A stretch of 64,000 nt of DNA from Hemerocallis citrina (lineage: Eukaryota > Streptophyta > Magnoliopsida > Asparagales > Asphodelaceae): assembly GCA_017893485.1 (NCBI GenBank), contig CM030368.1, forward strand, positions 178,618,504-178,682,503. Direction: 5' to 3'. Positions 18,300-29,780 of the stretch are shown here, one piece after another. Positions within the stretch are counted from its first letter, which is position 1. Every line of letters begins with the position of its first letter. The notes under the pieces are model-generated. The model was not told the DNA's origin, made no database searches, and saw only the letters and a list, made by a program, of their open reading frames with translations. Made by a program: the position numbers and the translations under genes.

Positions 18300-21200
18300 C
18301 CACAATGACCGCATCTCAGTCCATAACCCTTCTACTGACACCATGGCTTCTTAACGCCCTCCCAGCCGTCAAGTGATCGTTAATCGACAACAGCGGGTCA
18401 ACCTCCGACCCTGCTTGCATGAAAGACAGGCCATTGAGGAATTCCCTCAACCCGAGCTCCAAATGGCTCCCAGAGGCCTTGGTCTCCCGGTAGACCAAGG
18501 CCTAGAAGAACCCCCTCCCCAAGGAGGAGAAAGGAGTCCCCTCCTCGTCGTCGGCGAAGAAGCCTTACTCAAATAAGCCAAGCCGCACCCAGGGACCGCC
18601 GGGCTGGAGGAGCACCAGTCACTCAGGCCGAGTTCCAGAATTTCAAGGATCATATCTTGCGAGCTCTTAATATCGCCATAAGTCAGGAGTGGCATGCGCC
18701 TAGCCCTCTCCATGCCCCAACTCATGACCAGTGCACGCCTAGCCCCCGTCGCACCGCCACTCATGAAACAGAATCCTGAGGGTTGACAAGATCCGATCGT
18801 AGGGATGACTCTGTCCACCGCCGTCTCCACAAGATGGAGAGGTGCCTTAACAGGCTCAATCAGGAAGACGAGCAGCGGGCGAGGAATTTCCGCCCAAGCA
18901 GGCCCCCATTCTCCCGAACCATCATGGAAGCCCCGGTCTCAGAAAACTTCAAACCCCCTCACTTTGAGTCTTACAATGGGGAGTCCCCGCTGACCACATC
19001 GGGAGTTTCAAAACTCTCATGATGATTCACCAGGCTTTGGATGTGCTCCTTTGCAAAACCTTCCCAACCATGCTGAAGGGACCCGCGAGAGAATGGTACA
19101 CCCGGCTGACCCTTGCCTCCATCTTCTCCTTCGATCAGTTCAAGGAGCTCTTCCTGTAACATCCCGTATAAATTTTCTTAAATAAAAGTACATTTTTTTC
19201 ATTTTTGCACGTGCAACACACGTGCAAATTTCTTTCCCTTTCATTTCAAAAATTATTTTAGTAGTATGCATGAGTTCTCTTTTTATTTTATTTTGTCTAC
19301 TTCTTATAATAAAACTCACAGGCCTAAGAGAAGACTCTAAGCCCACTAGGTTAATTAATTAAATTAAAATCAAGCCCACAAGAAAAGCCCACTAACTTAA
19401 TCCTACCAATTAGTTGTACATAGTCTCACACATGACATGTATCAACTAGTTAACACACAAATAAAAATATAATTATGTATAAAAAAAAAAGGGTGTGCAC
19501 TTGTGCACTACACGTGCACGTGTATGCATAAGGAGAGAGGAGGGGCGGTTTTTGGAGAAGTGGAGAGAATGGGAGAGTGGAGAGAGTGGGTAGTTACTTG
19601 ATTGTGAGATCAAATTCTAGCCATCCATTTATCCTATAAATACCCCCCCCCCCCCCCTCGTGTTTGTCTCTTGCACCAAATTAAGAATCAAAGAGAGAAG
19701 AAAAGAAAGAGAGTTAGAGAGTTCTTGTCTTGCATCCTTGGAGGCTTGGAGTTACTCTTGCTAGGAGGAGAAGAGCTAGGTGATCGTGTTGGAGTTAGGA
19801 GTTTTCTAGGAGTTGTGTTTCTACATTTGCAAGTCTTCTTAGAGGTGGGTGTTCTTGAATACTTTCTAAAATTTGTAGGGTAAGCATGTTAGTTGTTGAC
19901 ATATGAGTAATGTAGATTATTTTGATATGATTAATGTAGATTGCTCCATGTTATTGTGATTGTGCCATGGCTTGTAGAAATAATGCCGTGTTCAATATGA
20001 TGGCTAAATATCATGATAATTAGAAAGAGGAAAAGAAAGTAATATCTAATAAATTGTTGGCATGAAATCTACTAGTTTATACATGTTAGAATGATTATGT
20101 CAAATAATATAACTTGCATGAAAGAGTCCTAAAATTCTATTGTAGTCAAGAGATATGGTGATAGCCTCACTAGTAAATTTTAATTAGTACAATGAAATCA
20201 TAAAGTTGTTTATAAGTGGTACAAACTTTTATTTTCAAAATTTGGGTAATGTGAGTTTATGTGTGAAATTAAGAGAGAAATTATTTACAATGTCAAATAT
20301 ATATATATATATAAATATAATAAGAGTTTTTATAATTGTTGTATACTGTTTTTCAAAGAGACTCATTCTGGAAAATTATTTATATTTTATTAGAAGAATA
20401 AATTGATTGAAAGATCGAGTTTATTGAAAGAAAACAAATAACAGTGTGGTATAAACAAAAAAATCCTTAACCTTTTTCATATCAGTCAGCCCCTTTGGAC
20501 CTATTGGTCATCGGGTGCGCTCTAGTACTGTTACTGTAGCTACGGCTAGCCTTGGGTTCTGGGTTCGAAACCTGGTTGCCCCTTTCTTTTGTTGTTTGCT
20601 TTTATTTACCTAGGGCACTGAAACACAGTACCTATAGCTTTCGGCCGACCTTCATGACAGTGAGGCGCCTTGGACTTTTTGGTCTTTGGTGGCGCCTTAG
20701 TCTGGTTACTGTAGCTTGGGCGGGGTCTTGGGTTGGAAACCCGGTAGCCCCATTTTTGGTTTTTTTTGATATTTTTGGTTTTTTGAGAGTTTAAAATGCA
20801 ATAAAAAAATTGGGAAAAAATTCTAGTATTCCCCTAAAATGATTTGGACTTTATAAAAATAATTTCCACAATATTTTATGTATTTTTTTAGAATTAAAGG
20901 TAGAATTTGCAATAGATAATGAGTTGAAGAATTCGAAATTTTCATTTAAAATATGAATTTTATTTGATTAGAAGAAGCTTAAAATTTGCAATACAATTGA
21001 TTTTTCTCTTAATGAGATTCTATAATTATTTTTCTTTGATTAAGAATACTTTGATGTTGCCTACAATACTATATGTGATTAAATTGCCAATGAGAATTGA
21101 AGTGATTTACTCTATGTTATGAATTCATAAGAAATGTTTTTCTTGAAATAATTGTGAATAAATGAATGAATTGAGTTTCATGAATGATACAAAATTAAGA

Positions 21201-23230
21201 TAAATTGACTAAGATATGAATAACGTTGAAGATATGAATACAATGAAGTTTAATACATGACTATTGAAGGGTATGAGTACCCATGAATTCTTGAACATGA
21301 AAGGCTGTATCTAGAGGTTTAGTGAGACCCCGGGTACCGGCAATGTTGAATTAATTGATTGATTTTTGAGATATGGCTATATGGGCTATCTCGGTGTTTG
21401 TGTTTAAGTCCGGTAGGAGGGGAAAGCTAACTCTCGGTGTTATAATTTATTCATGTCTTGAACTTAAGGATTAGGCACTAAGTGAAGATGTAGTAAACTT
21501 GGGCAAACCTGAGTGGAGGGCCTCTATATAGTCAAGCGGTGGATCCTCGGTAGACCCAGTCGGGCGGTGAATTCCGGGACTGTGGTTGCTTCCGATGGAG
21601 GCGAGCTTTAATTTAAATTCGTGACTATGATTAGTCGGGAAAATAGTATATCGTACTCCAGTGTATATACGTATACCGGGGTTAGAGGGACACTGACGGG
21701 ATGTTCGCACGACGAGGATTCTGTATAGTCGGGCGGTGGATTTCGGGACTGGGATCCGTACTCGTGGAATATCTAAACTTTGTTTTATTACCAGGTAGTT
21801 ATCATGGCGAGGGATCAAACCCTTTAATGTGGAGTACGTAGGTGCTTGCCCTCGGACCTATGTAGTATGGGATACATAGAATCCGAACTAGTATGCATTA
21901 GTGTCATCTTGGCGTAAAACATCTGTATTAGGCATTAAGCATTGAATACACTTACATGTTTAGAGTAGTCACTTTTAACACTTTATTTTACATTCAAGTT
22001 TGTGGTTGTTAAAGTATTAAAAGATCATTATACTTTCGGCATAACGAGGATGGCCGTGTATAATATTTCGTCGGTTGTAAGTAACTGACGTGCCCACAGT
22101 TTTATATGCAGGACTTGGAATTTACAAGAAGATATAAAGATAAATTTGATGCTGATGATTACTTAAATGTTAAAGTTGTTTCAATTGTATATTTTTCATT
22201 ATTGTACTTCAATTTACTTTCTGCTGCAATATTAATGTAAAAGACTCTGTTGTAATAAAATTTTTCAAAATTCCTTGTAAAATTGTACGAAGTGAAGTGT
22301 AAAGATCCTGTGGAACTTCGAAATCAGCCTTATTTGGGATTTGGAGTGTTACACTTCCTTACCCATTTTGTGAGTAGCCGTCGGGCCGAGAAGATGAGAA
22401 GACAAGCACATCTTTGTTGGCACTCAGTCAAAGGAAGGGCGAGCGCTTAAGGGACTATTTCAAGCACTTTACCACTGAGGCTCGGTCTATAGCTTCCATT
22501 GATCAGTCGGTGGCCTCTACTGCGTTCCGGCACAACATTAATCACGCCGACTTGGAGGCATCTCTCGCTAAAAAGCCACCTCGGGACTTTTCGGAACTCC
22601 TGCTGAGGAGCAAGAAATATATTTGAGCGGAAGAGGCCCTCCTCCCACTTGATCAGAAAGAGCCCCTGTCCGAGAACAAACAGAAGGGTGCAGACGAAGA
22701 AGGGGCTAAGAAGCTTCAGAAGGATAATGGTGGCCAGCGCCGCCCTCCTCCTCATTTTGAGAAGTTTACCCCGCTTAATGTTAGTGTCTCTGCCATCCTA
22801 ATGGAGGCCGGGAAAGAAGGGCTACTCCAACCACCTCCGAAGATGAATACACCGGGTAAGAAAAGGAACAGGGACAAATAGTGCCACTTTCATAGGGACC
22901 ATGACCACGGCACACATGACTGTCGGGTCCTCAAAGATGAGATCGAGGCCCTTATTCAAAAGGGGCAACTCGCCAAGTTTGTAAGGAAGGACAGTGAAGA
23001 TCCTCTGCCTCCCCGAGGGGCTAATAAGAGAACTGAAAGACCTGTTGAGACCCCAGACTCTGAAGCTGAAGCTATCTTACACCTCATTCACGGAGGCCCA
23101 ATCGGGGGAAATTCGAACTCCTCCCGAAAAGCCTTCGTCCGAGAGGTAAACTCAGTGCAGAATCATCCTCCCCCCAATGGCCTTGGGGTTCCTGTCACCT
23201 TTTCAGACAAGGATTTGGAAGGCGTCTGAA
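18300..23230 (+). pseudogene. gag of element W, split by a 3.2 kb solo LTR
   Basis: The N-terminal part carries VHRRLHKMERCLNRLNQ and FKPPHFESYNGE, then in another frame LMMIHQALDVLL and FPTMLKGPAREWYTRLTL, the Tat capsid. At ELFL the reading frame is interrupted by the insertion at 19155-22353. It resumes as THFVSSRRAEK, then LSQRKGERLRDYFKHFTTEA and LAKKPPRDFSELLLRSKKYI. The last part has CHFHRDHDHGTHDCRVLKDE, the Zn-knuckle-like motif of Tat gag, at about 22880. Several stops and frameshifts make it non-functional. Confidence 0.85.
19155..22353 (+). mobile_element. Solo LTR, about 3.2 kb, inserted in the gag of element W
   Basis: The ends are TGTAACATCCCG and GAGTGTTACA. The TSD is CTTCC (19150-19154 and 22354-22358). 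Removing it and one TSD restores the gag frame ELFLTHFV. It contains a TATAAATA box just before a poly-C tract (19644-19658) and no coding sequence. Length and ends resemble LTRs of Tekay/Del-type chromoviruses; that assignment is inference. Confidence 0.88.
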
Positions 23231-23250
23231 CACCTCATTGTGATGCTCTT

Positions 23251-23760
23251 GTGATAAACCTCCATATGGCTAACTTCGAAGTGCGCCAAGTCCTGGTCAA
23301 AAACGGCAGTTCGGTCAATATCCTTTTCCTAAAAGCCTTCCAGGGCCTCAAGTTGTCTATAGACCGCCTCAAACCCACTGGCTACACTCTCCACGAATTC
23401 TCTGGGCTACCAGTAACGATTGGGGGAGTTATAACTCTCTACGTAACTGCTGACAAAACCCCGACCACCCAAACCGAATCAATGGACTTTATGGTTGTTG
23501 ACGTAAAGGCCGCTTACAATGTCATCATGGGCCGACCTGGCCTAGCCGCTCTTCAAGTCGTACCCTCAGCTTACCATATGAAGATGAAATTCCCCACCAC
23601 ACCTAGGGTGGGAGAGGTCAGAAGGTGTCAGGAGACGGCTCGCAAATGTTACATGACTTCGGTAGGAGGGCCAGTCCTCTCTCTTGAAGCCCTCGAGCTC
23701 CCTCAAGGGAGTCGCCAAGCTATCTCAGAGCCGGTCGATGAGTTGGAAGAAATAGTCTTC
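23251..23760 (+). pseudogene. Protease region of element W
   Basis: The frame reads CDALVINLHMANFEVRQVL, then VKNGSSVNILFLKAFQGL, the retropepsin site. The catalytic Asp expected in V-D-N-G-S is replaced by Lys. It continues with YTLHEFSGLPVTIGGVITL and MDFMVVDVKAAYNVIMGRP, both standard for the Tat protease. The upstream frame has a stop just before it. The Asp to Lys change alone would abolish cleavage. Confidence 0.85.
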
Positions 23761-24815
23761 TCAGAAGAAGACCCGACCAAGACATTCCAAATTAGTAAGG
23801 TCCTTCCCCCTTCTGTCAAAGCCGACATTATCAAAGAAGAAGTAGAGAAACTCTTGAGTGCTCGATTCATACAGGAGGTCAACTATCCCGAGTGGTTGTC
23901 CAACGTTATGATGGTCAAAAAGGCCAACGAAAGCTAGAGAATTTGTATTGATTTCACGGATCTGAACAAAGCTTGTCCGAAAGATCCGTTCCCGCTCCCA
24001 AGCATTGATGCTCTGATTGATGCAACCTCCGATCACGAACTCTTGAGTTTCATGGATGCCTTCTCTGGGTATAACCAGATCAGGATGTTCCCCCCTGATA
24101 TTACGAAGACTTCATTCGTAACAGACCAAGGCCTATACTGCTACCAGGTCATGCCCTACGGGCTAAAGAACCCCGGTGCAACTTATCAGCACCTTGTCAA
24201 CAATGTCTTTAGAGAATATATCTGTCGGAACATGGAGGTCTATGTGGATGACATGTTGGTAAAAAGCACCAGCAAATTGAACCATTTGGCTGACCTTTAG
24301 GAGGCCTTTGATGTGTTGCGGAGTCATAACATGAGACTTAACCAGACTAAATGTGCCTTCGGTGTCACATCCGAAAAATTCCAGGGTTCATAGTTAGCCA
24401 AAGAGGCATAGAAGCCAACCCACAAAAGATTCAGACCATACTAAACATGGCTCCCCCTTCCAGTGTCAAAGATGTACAAAGACTCATAGGACGCCTCGCG
24501 GCCATAAGGCGCTTTCTCTCCAAGTCAGGAGAAAAGTGTCTCCCGTTCTTTAAGGCCCTTAGAGGAACAAAAGGCTTCGAGTAGGGGTAACAGCAGCAGG
24601 AGTCCTTCGACCAACTCAAAGCCTATCTGGTCAACCCCCCAATCTTGAGCAAGCAAAGCCTAGAGAAATCCTTTACATTTACCTCACCACCTCGGAACAG
24701 ACCCTCAGCGCCATCCTGGTAAGAGAAAAAGATAAGACGCAAAGGCCGATCTACTATGTGAGCAACTCAGAGACGCTGAACTCTGTTGCCCAAAGTTAGA
24801 AAAGATGGCCTTCTT
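23761..24815 (+). pseudogene. Reverse transcriptase of element W
   Basis: Motifs in order are EEVEKLLSARFIQEVNYPEW, VMMVKKANES, RICIDFTDLNKACPKDPFPL, LLSFMDAFSGYNQIRM (first catalytic Asp), YGLKNPGATYQHLVN and MEVYVDDMLVKS (the YVDD box). A block of about 55 residues normally found between KADIIK and EEVEKLL is missing. Stops occur after ES, after LADL and in the connection domain. The sequence jumps near 24815 from the native RNase H start (LEKMAFF) to the region before integrase, so most of the native RNase H and all of the second RNase H are deleted. Confidence 0.88.
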
Positions 24816-24820
24816 CCTCG

Positions 24821-26133
24821 ATGATAGAAGTCCTTTTGAGACCTAGCATCGAGGAAGAAGGCCCCAAACTAATGGAGATACTGTCCCTTGTACTCTGGGA
24901 GAATTGGATGAAGCCCCAGCTCGAGTTTCTGAAAGACGGAGTCCTCCCTCTGGACCCTAAAGAGGCTAGAAGGGTCAGAGCTAGAGCCGAGCGATACACG
25001 CTCATCGAAGGGGTCATGTACAAGCGCTCTTATATCCAAGTAGACGACAGACCCTACTTGAGATGCCTCTCATCCGAGGAGGCCCAGTACGCTCTAAAGG
25101 AGGTCCATGAAGGGATATGTGGTGCTCATTTGGGAGCAAGGTCCCTCGCCTACAAAATCCTAAATCATGGCTATTTCTAGCCCACACTCCTTAGCGACGC
25201 CGAAAAACACGTTCGTCACTGTGCCCCCTGTCAAAAGTTCTTAACAATTCGGTGCTTACCACAAGACCAGCTGTCCTCCTTATCCAGTCTGATCCCTTTC
25301 GCAATGTGGGGAATGGATTTGCTCGGGCCATTCCCTCCATCGCCTGGCCAGCTGAAGTTCCTTGTTGTTGCGATCGACTACTTCTCCAAATGGATTGACG
25401 CCGAGCCCTTAGCAACAATCACTGATAATAAAGTCCAGTAGTTCTTTTGGAGAACATCGTCTACAGATTCAGTGTACCTCGAATCTTAGTAACGGACAAT
25501 GGGACCCAATTCACGGGGGCAGCCTTCCGCAATTTCTGTGCAGACCTCAGTATCCAGCAAAGATTCTCCTTAATATCCCACCCGCAATACAATGGTCAAG
25601 CAGAGAACGCCAATTGGCAAATTCTCTCCGGCCTAAAGAAGAGACTAGAAAAGTCTACCAAGGGATTATGGGTCGAGCAACTCCCCAATGTGCTCTGGAG
25701 CTACCACACTACTAAGAGAACCCCAATAGGAGAATCTCCCTTCAACCTTACTTACAGCTCAGAAGCCTTCATTGCCTTCAATGAAGGGCAAAATTCGAAC
25801 CAACTTCGGGGCAACCTGGACCTCATCAATGAGATTCGAGAAATATCCTCCATTCGTCAAGAGATCTATCAGCACAAGATCGAGAAATCCTACAACAAGA
25901 GAGTCTGCCCCACAAATCTCAAAGAGTGAGATATGGTTCTGAGAAAACTATTAATTTCTTTCCCAACCAAGAAAGGGAAACTATCCCCTAATTGGGAAGG
26001 GCCGTACAGGATCTCCAAAGTTGTTCTCTCTGGCGCTTATCAACTTGAAGACCCGGGGGGCAAGAGAGTACCAAGAACATGGAATGCGGAACACTTATTG
26101 AAGTACCAAAAGGGTGTTCCAACACCGCTCTAA
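24821..26133 (+). pseudogene. Integrase of element W
   Basis: The zinc-binding part is HEGICGAHLGARSLAYKILN with HCAPCQKF. The catalytic core has MWGMDLLGPFP (Asp), ILVTDNGTQFTG (Asp) and YNGQAENANWQIL (Glu). The C-terminal GPY/F motif is NWEGPYRISKV. Stops follow HGYF (about 25180) and NKVQ (25440), and the frame shifts between them. Another stop precedes MVLRKLL at 25930. The gene ends at 26133. All three catalytic residues survive, but the gene is broken. Confidence 0.88.
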
Positions 26134-26299
26134 GCAACTTCTACCTAAAGCATTTCTAAGTTTGTTTTTCTTCTTATTACTTAGTTGATTTTTTCAAATG
26201 TAATAAAGGCTTGCAACTCAGAAGCAGCCACTTAGTTCTCTTTAATAAAAGCAATTTACTTCTCAGAAAATGTATTGTCTAAATGTTCTGGTTGTCTCA

Positions 26300-26800
26300 T
26301 CCCAAAGCGTACACTCTAAGTACGAAAACTCTCTTAAAACAACAAGTTCAGAGTCCAACACTTGGTTCGATGCCACTTTAGCTGCTAACGAATAAGCAAG
26401 TGCGAAGTAGCTCACTATTCGAAATTGCTCCCACAACAGTTGAAACTCCCTTAAACGACAAGTTTGGAGTCCAATACTTGGTTCGACGCCACTTTAGCCG
26501 CTTGCGAATAAGCAAGTGCGAAGTAGCTCACCATTTGAAATTGCTTCCAAAACTGTTGAAACTCTCTTAAATGACCAGTTCGGAATTCAACACTTGGTTC
26601 GATGCTACTTTAGCTGCTGGCGAACAAGCAAGTACAAAGTAGCTCACCATTCGAAATCCGTTCCCACAAATGTTGAAACTATCTTAAACGATAAGTTCGG
26701 AGTTTAACACTTGGTTCGACGCCACTTTAGCCACTTACAAACAAGCAAGTGCAAAGTAGCTCACCATTCGAATTGCTCCCACAACTGTTGAAAACTCTTT
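26300..26800 (+). repeat. 116-bp tandem repeats downstream of pol in element W
   Basis: About four units spaced 116, 116 and 117 bp, marked by ACTTGGTTCGA (26361, 26477, 26593, 26710) and GCAAGTGCGAAGTAGCTCA. Small ORFs over it are artefacts of the repeat. Confidence 0.9.
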
Positions 26801-26939
26801 TGAACACAAGTGTTAGCAAACACTTAGAGAAACGACAAAGTCTTAAGCCAAAAATAGCCATGCTCCACAAGAAAGGAATAATTACAAGTGTTATTAGGCG
26901 AGAGAGGTTCGTTACAAGATCAAAAGAACAAAAACATTG

Positions 26940-27065
26940 CTCGAATACTACAAATATCTTATTCCATTAAAAGTTGGGATACAAGTCTTATTCAAAGACT
27001 ATACTACAAATATTTTATTTCACTAAAGATAGGGATACAAGTCCTATTCAAGACTAAAGACTCTT
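26940..27065 (+). repeat. Pair of about 56-bp repeats in element W
   Basis: ACTACAAATATCTTATTCCA and its variant ACTACAAATATTTTATTTCA each lead into GGGATACAAGTC and a TATTCAA motif. They lie between the 116-bp array and the antisense ORF. Confidence 0.75.
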
Positions 27066-27249
27066 ACAAAACTACAAAGTGTCGCCCTAACTCCTCCTCT
27101 GAAGTGGGACACTCCTATTAAGCGATACACGGGGACGACGAGCGCTTTGCCGCTCCCTCGTTTCTTCCGAAGAAATATCTAGGCCTGCAAGCCGAGTCGT
27201 ACCATCAGGACCCATAGACCTAGCTGCTGCCCCAACAGATGCTCCGCTC

Positions 27250-29275
27250 GACGAGCCGGCCACTCCGCTTTAGGCATCCCCAGAGTTCTGTGGAACATTA
27301 AGCATGCATAGAGCCAACTCATGGAACGATCTCCCCTGGGCGTACTCCCTATGCGGGCAAAAGGTGCTCCTGACGTTGCTTCCCTCGGAGAGTCGCTTTA
27401 AGCGAAGATTCTCCGCCTCCAATTCGATAAGCCGCTCTTTGAGGGAGTCGTCTGTCACTCTGAGCTTCAAATGTGGTACCCCACTCATGCTCCCCCTCGT
27501 GAGAACTCCAAGATGGTCCTCCACAGATGAGCCGCCTCTAAACTCTTCTCGAGCACAACATTCTTCAGCTCATCCCTTTCCAACGTCATCTTGAACAAAG
27601 AATTCTTCAGCTCATCCCTCTCGGTCGTCACCGCGAATAAAGAGTGCCAGCGGAACTTTAGCCTTGAAGCTTTTTCGGCAGCCATCGAGGGGCCGACCTC
27701 TCTTCCCTCGGGGGGTACTTCTCGGAGAGTCTCCTCAAGATGCCTCGTCTCAATATCTTCGCGAGCCAAGGCCAATATTAATTGGCAGAGCTCCAACTCC
27801 ATCTTTGAGAGTCTCTCCCGAGATTCAGCGAGTCCCAACTTAGTAACTCAGAGTTGGGGGCGAAGATGCGATGCTTCACTACCCTGGGGAAGTCAACCAA
27901 AGAGAAAATTGTAAATCACTCTAAGTCTAAAAGAGCTACAAGATAGTTCTATGGCTAAATAGAGCTACTACAAGATGGTTCTTAGGCAAAGCAGGCCCAC
28001 AAGAAGTTCAAAGTCTCACAAACACTTGTTCTCAAAAAGGGATATTTCATTAACTCCCACGAAAATACAAGAGTGGTGGCCAGTCTGCTATTAGGCATCG
28101 ATACAAAATACCTAGACTAAAAAGGAAATGAAAATACAACTAAGTCAGGGGTCGACCTCTTTCGGATGATCTGCGGCCACAGAAGCCCTGACCTCGTAAA
28201 CTTTGGAGCTGCACCTACCTTTGTCTCGCTTCCTTCGACCTCTTCCTCTTGGCCCTCTTCTTCATCTTTTTCGCCTCCTTTCGAAAGGTCGTCAAACCCG
28301 GGGATAGGATTGGGGAACAGACGCAACCCGACACAGTCGATGTCAGGGAACTTCTCCATGACCTTGTCTATGGCTCGGGCATAGGCCTTCGCCATGTTCA
28401 CACAGAGAAACCCCTTGGCCTTCTCCATTTCTTGCTCCTCGACCTCCTTCTCCGCAGCTATCTTTGCAGCCGTGACCACCACCTCCTTCTCCTTTGCGGC
28501 GAGCTCCTACTCCTTTAGCAACCTAGTGTTGTCCGCCTCTATCCTGGCGAAAACGGCCTCGAGGTGCTCCACCCTCGAAGTTTTCATCTCGGCCTGAATC
28601 CTCGACTGCTCGAGGTCTTTGGCGATCCTAGCTTTGTCAGCACGAGCTCTATCATACTCGAGCTTCATCTCCTTCTCCTGCTCGGTCATCTTCTCCATCA
28701 GATGCCCAAAGTGGCATGTGATTTTCAAGAGAAGCAGAACCCGATAATTCTAGCTAGAAGAACACCCACGCTTAGCAAAAAAGAAAATAGTTAGAAGATG
28801 ATAGAAGACTCACCGACATGGCAGCTCGAGTAATTTCGAGCGCATCATCGCCAATGGTCCTCAACTCCATGGCGGCCTTGTCCTTCGGCGTGGCAAGATG
28901 ACGAACCGCCTGCATGCAAAAAGACAAATTGCCAAGGAATCCATGAGCTACCGACTTGCCAGTCAGGGACGAAGATCTTCTTATGTTCCTCAGTCAGGAA
29001 CACCTTGGCTTCGGAAGTTTGGGGGGGGAGGGGACTTCCAAGGCCAAGGCCGTCGACATGGGGAAGGCCTCCGCATCAACGGAGGATGAAGGAGCCACCA
29101 AAATTGCCGGCTGCGAAACCAATGCAACCTCCTTTAAGGAGTGCTCCGCAAAGGCAGCAACTGTCTTCACCTTTGGTGAAGAAGAAATCTTCGTGGCCAC
29201 CTTCTTCCTCTTCTTATTGGTGGGGGCCTTGCGGCTTAGAACCCCACACTCTGCAAGCATCTCGTCGAAGTCCAT
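27250..29275 (-). pseudogene. Antisense ORF of element W, coiled-coil protein of unknown function
   Basis: Read on the minus strand from the ATG at 29275: MDFDEMLAECGVLSRKA with a basic KKRKKVATK stretch. A later block (28930-28810) reads MQAVRHLATPKDKAAMELR and ends at a plausible splice donor GTGAGTC. The main block (28728-28117) is a long charged coiled coil, EKMTEQEKEMKLEYDRA through HLEAVFARIEADNTRLLKE. It contains one internal TAG and then AKAYARAIDKVMEKFPDID. Two more coiled-coil frames follow (27838-27485 and 27524-27270). Extra antisense ORFs between pol and the 3' LTR are known in Tat elements such as Grande and RIRE2. Its role is unknown. Confidence 0.75.
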
Positions 29276-29390
29276 TAATTCTGGAAAAACGGAAGTGTGC
29301 TGAGGACAGGAGCAAATAAAGATTCGACTAAGTCAAAAAAAAGAAAAAAAGAGAAGGAAACGCTGAACTAAAAGAATAAAGGCATACTGA

Positions 29391-29668
29391 GGTTTATTGG
29401 GAGTGCACAACGTCTTCCATGTCACGCAACTGAGGAAGTATATGTGTGTTGAGAGCCAAGTGATTGACTACTCAGAGTTATTCGTAAGCCCGTATCTGTC
29501 TTGTGAAATTTTGCCAGTTGCTATTTTGGACCGGTGGGAGAAGGTTTTGAAGAACAAGGTGATCAAGCTTGTCCATATTTCTTGGAATCCTCACCACCGG
29601 GTGAGTCGACTTGGGAGTTGGAGGAGGATATCCAGCGGAGGTTTCCTCGTTTGTTTGTGTAACTCTTG
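29391..29668 (+). pseudogene. Chromovirus integrase C-terminus and chromodomain, truncated
   Basis: The start reads GVHNVFHVTQLRKYM, the classic end of chromovirus integrase. It goes on to PVAILDRWEKVLKNKVIKLV and ISWNPHH, the start of the chromodomain. After a frameshift TWELEEDIQRRFPRLFV completes it at about 29605-29655. In working elements this domain directs integration by binding modified histone H3. Everything upstream of GVHNVFH is missing. Confidence 0.85.
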
Positions 29669-29780
29669 TTTTGTTGTTTTTGTTTTTTTTTTTTATTGTT
29701 TTCTTTTCTTTTCGAGGTTACCCTATATGCTTCTTGTTGAATTTCGAGGAAGAAATTTTTCTTGTTAGGTGGGTAGGATT

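Larger units (their letters stand above)
17424..29390 (+). mobile_element. Tat-lineage Ty3/gypsy retrotransposon W, interrupted and 3'-truncated
   Basis: In order: 5' LTR, primer-binding site, gag (split by a solo LTR at 19155), protease, reverse transcriptase, integrase, 116-bp tandem repeats and an antisense ORF. The 3' LTR is missing; sequence changes to a chromovirus fragment near 29390. The sequence before the LTR is GTAGT. An antisense ORF after pol and 3' tandem repeats are known traits of some Tat elements. Many stops and two pol deletions show it is dead. Confidence 0.9.

Noticed and set aside
21471..21818. 115-residue minus-strand ORF
   Set aside because: It lies within the 3.2 kb solo LTR and shows no domain.
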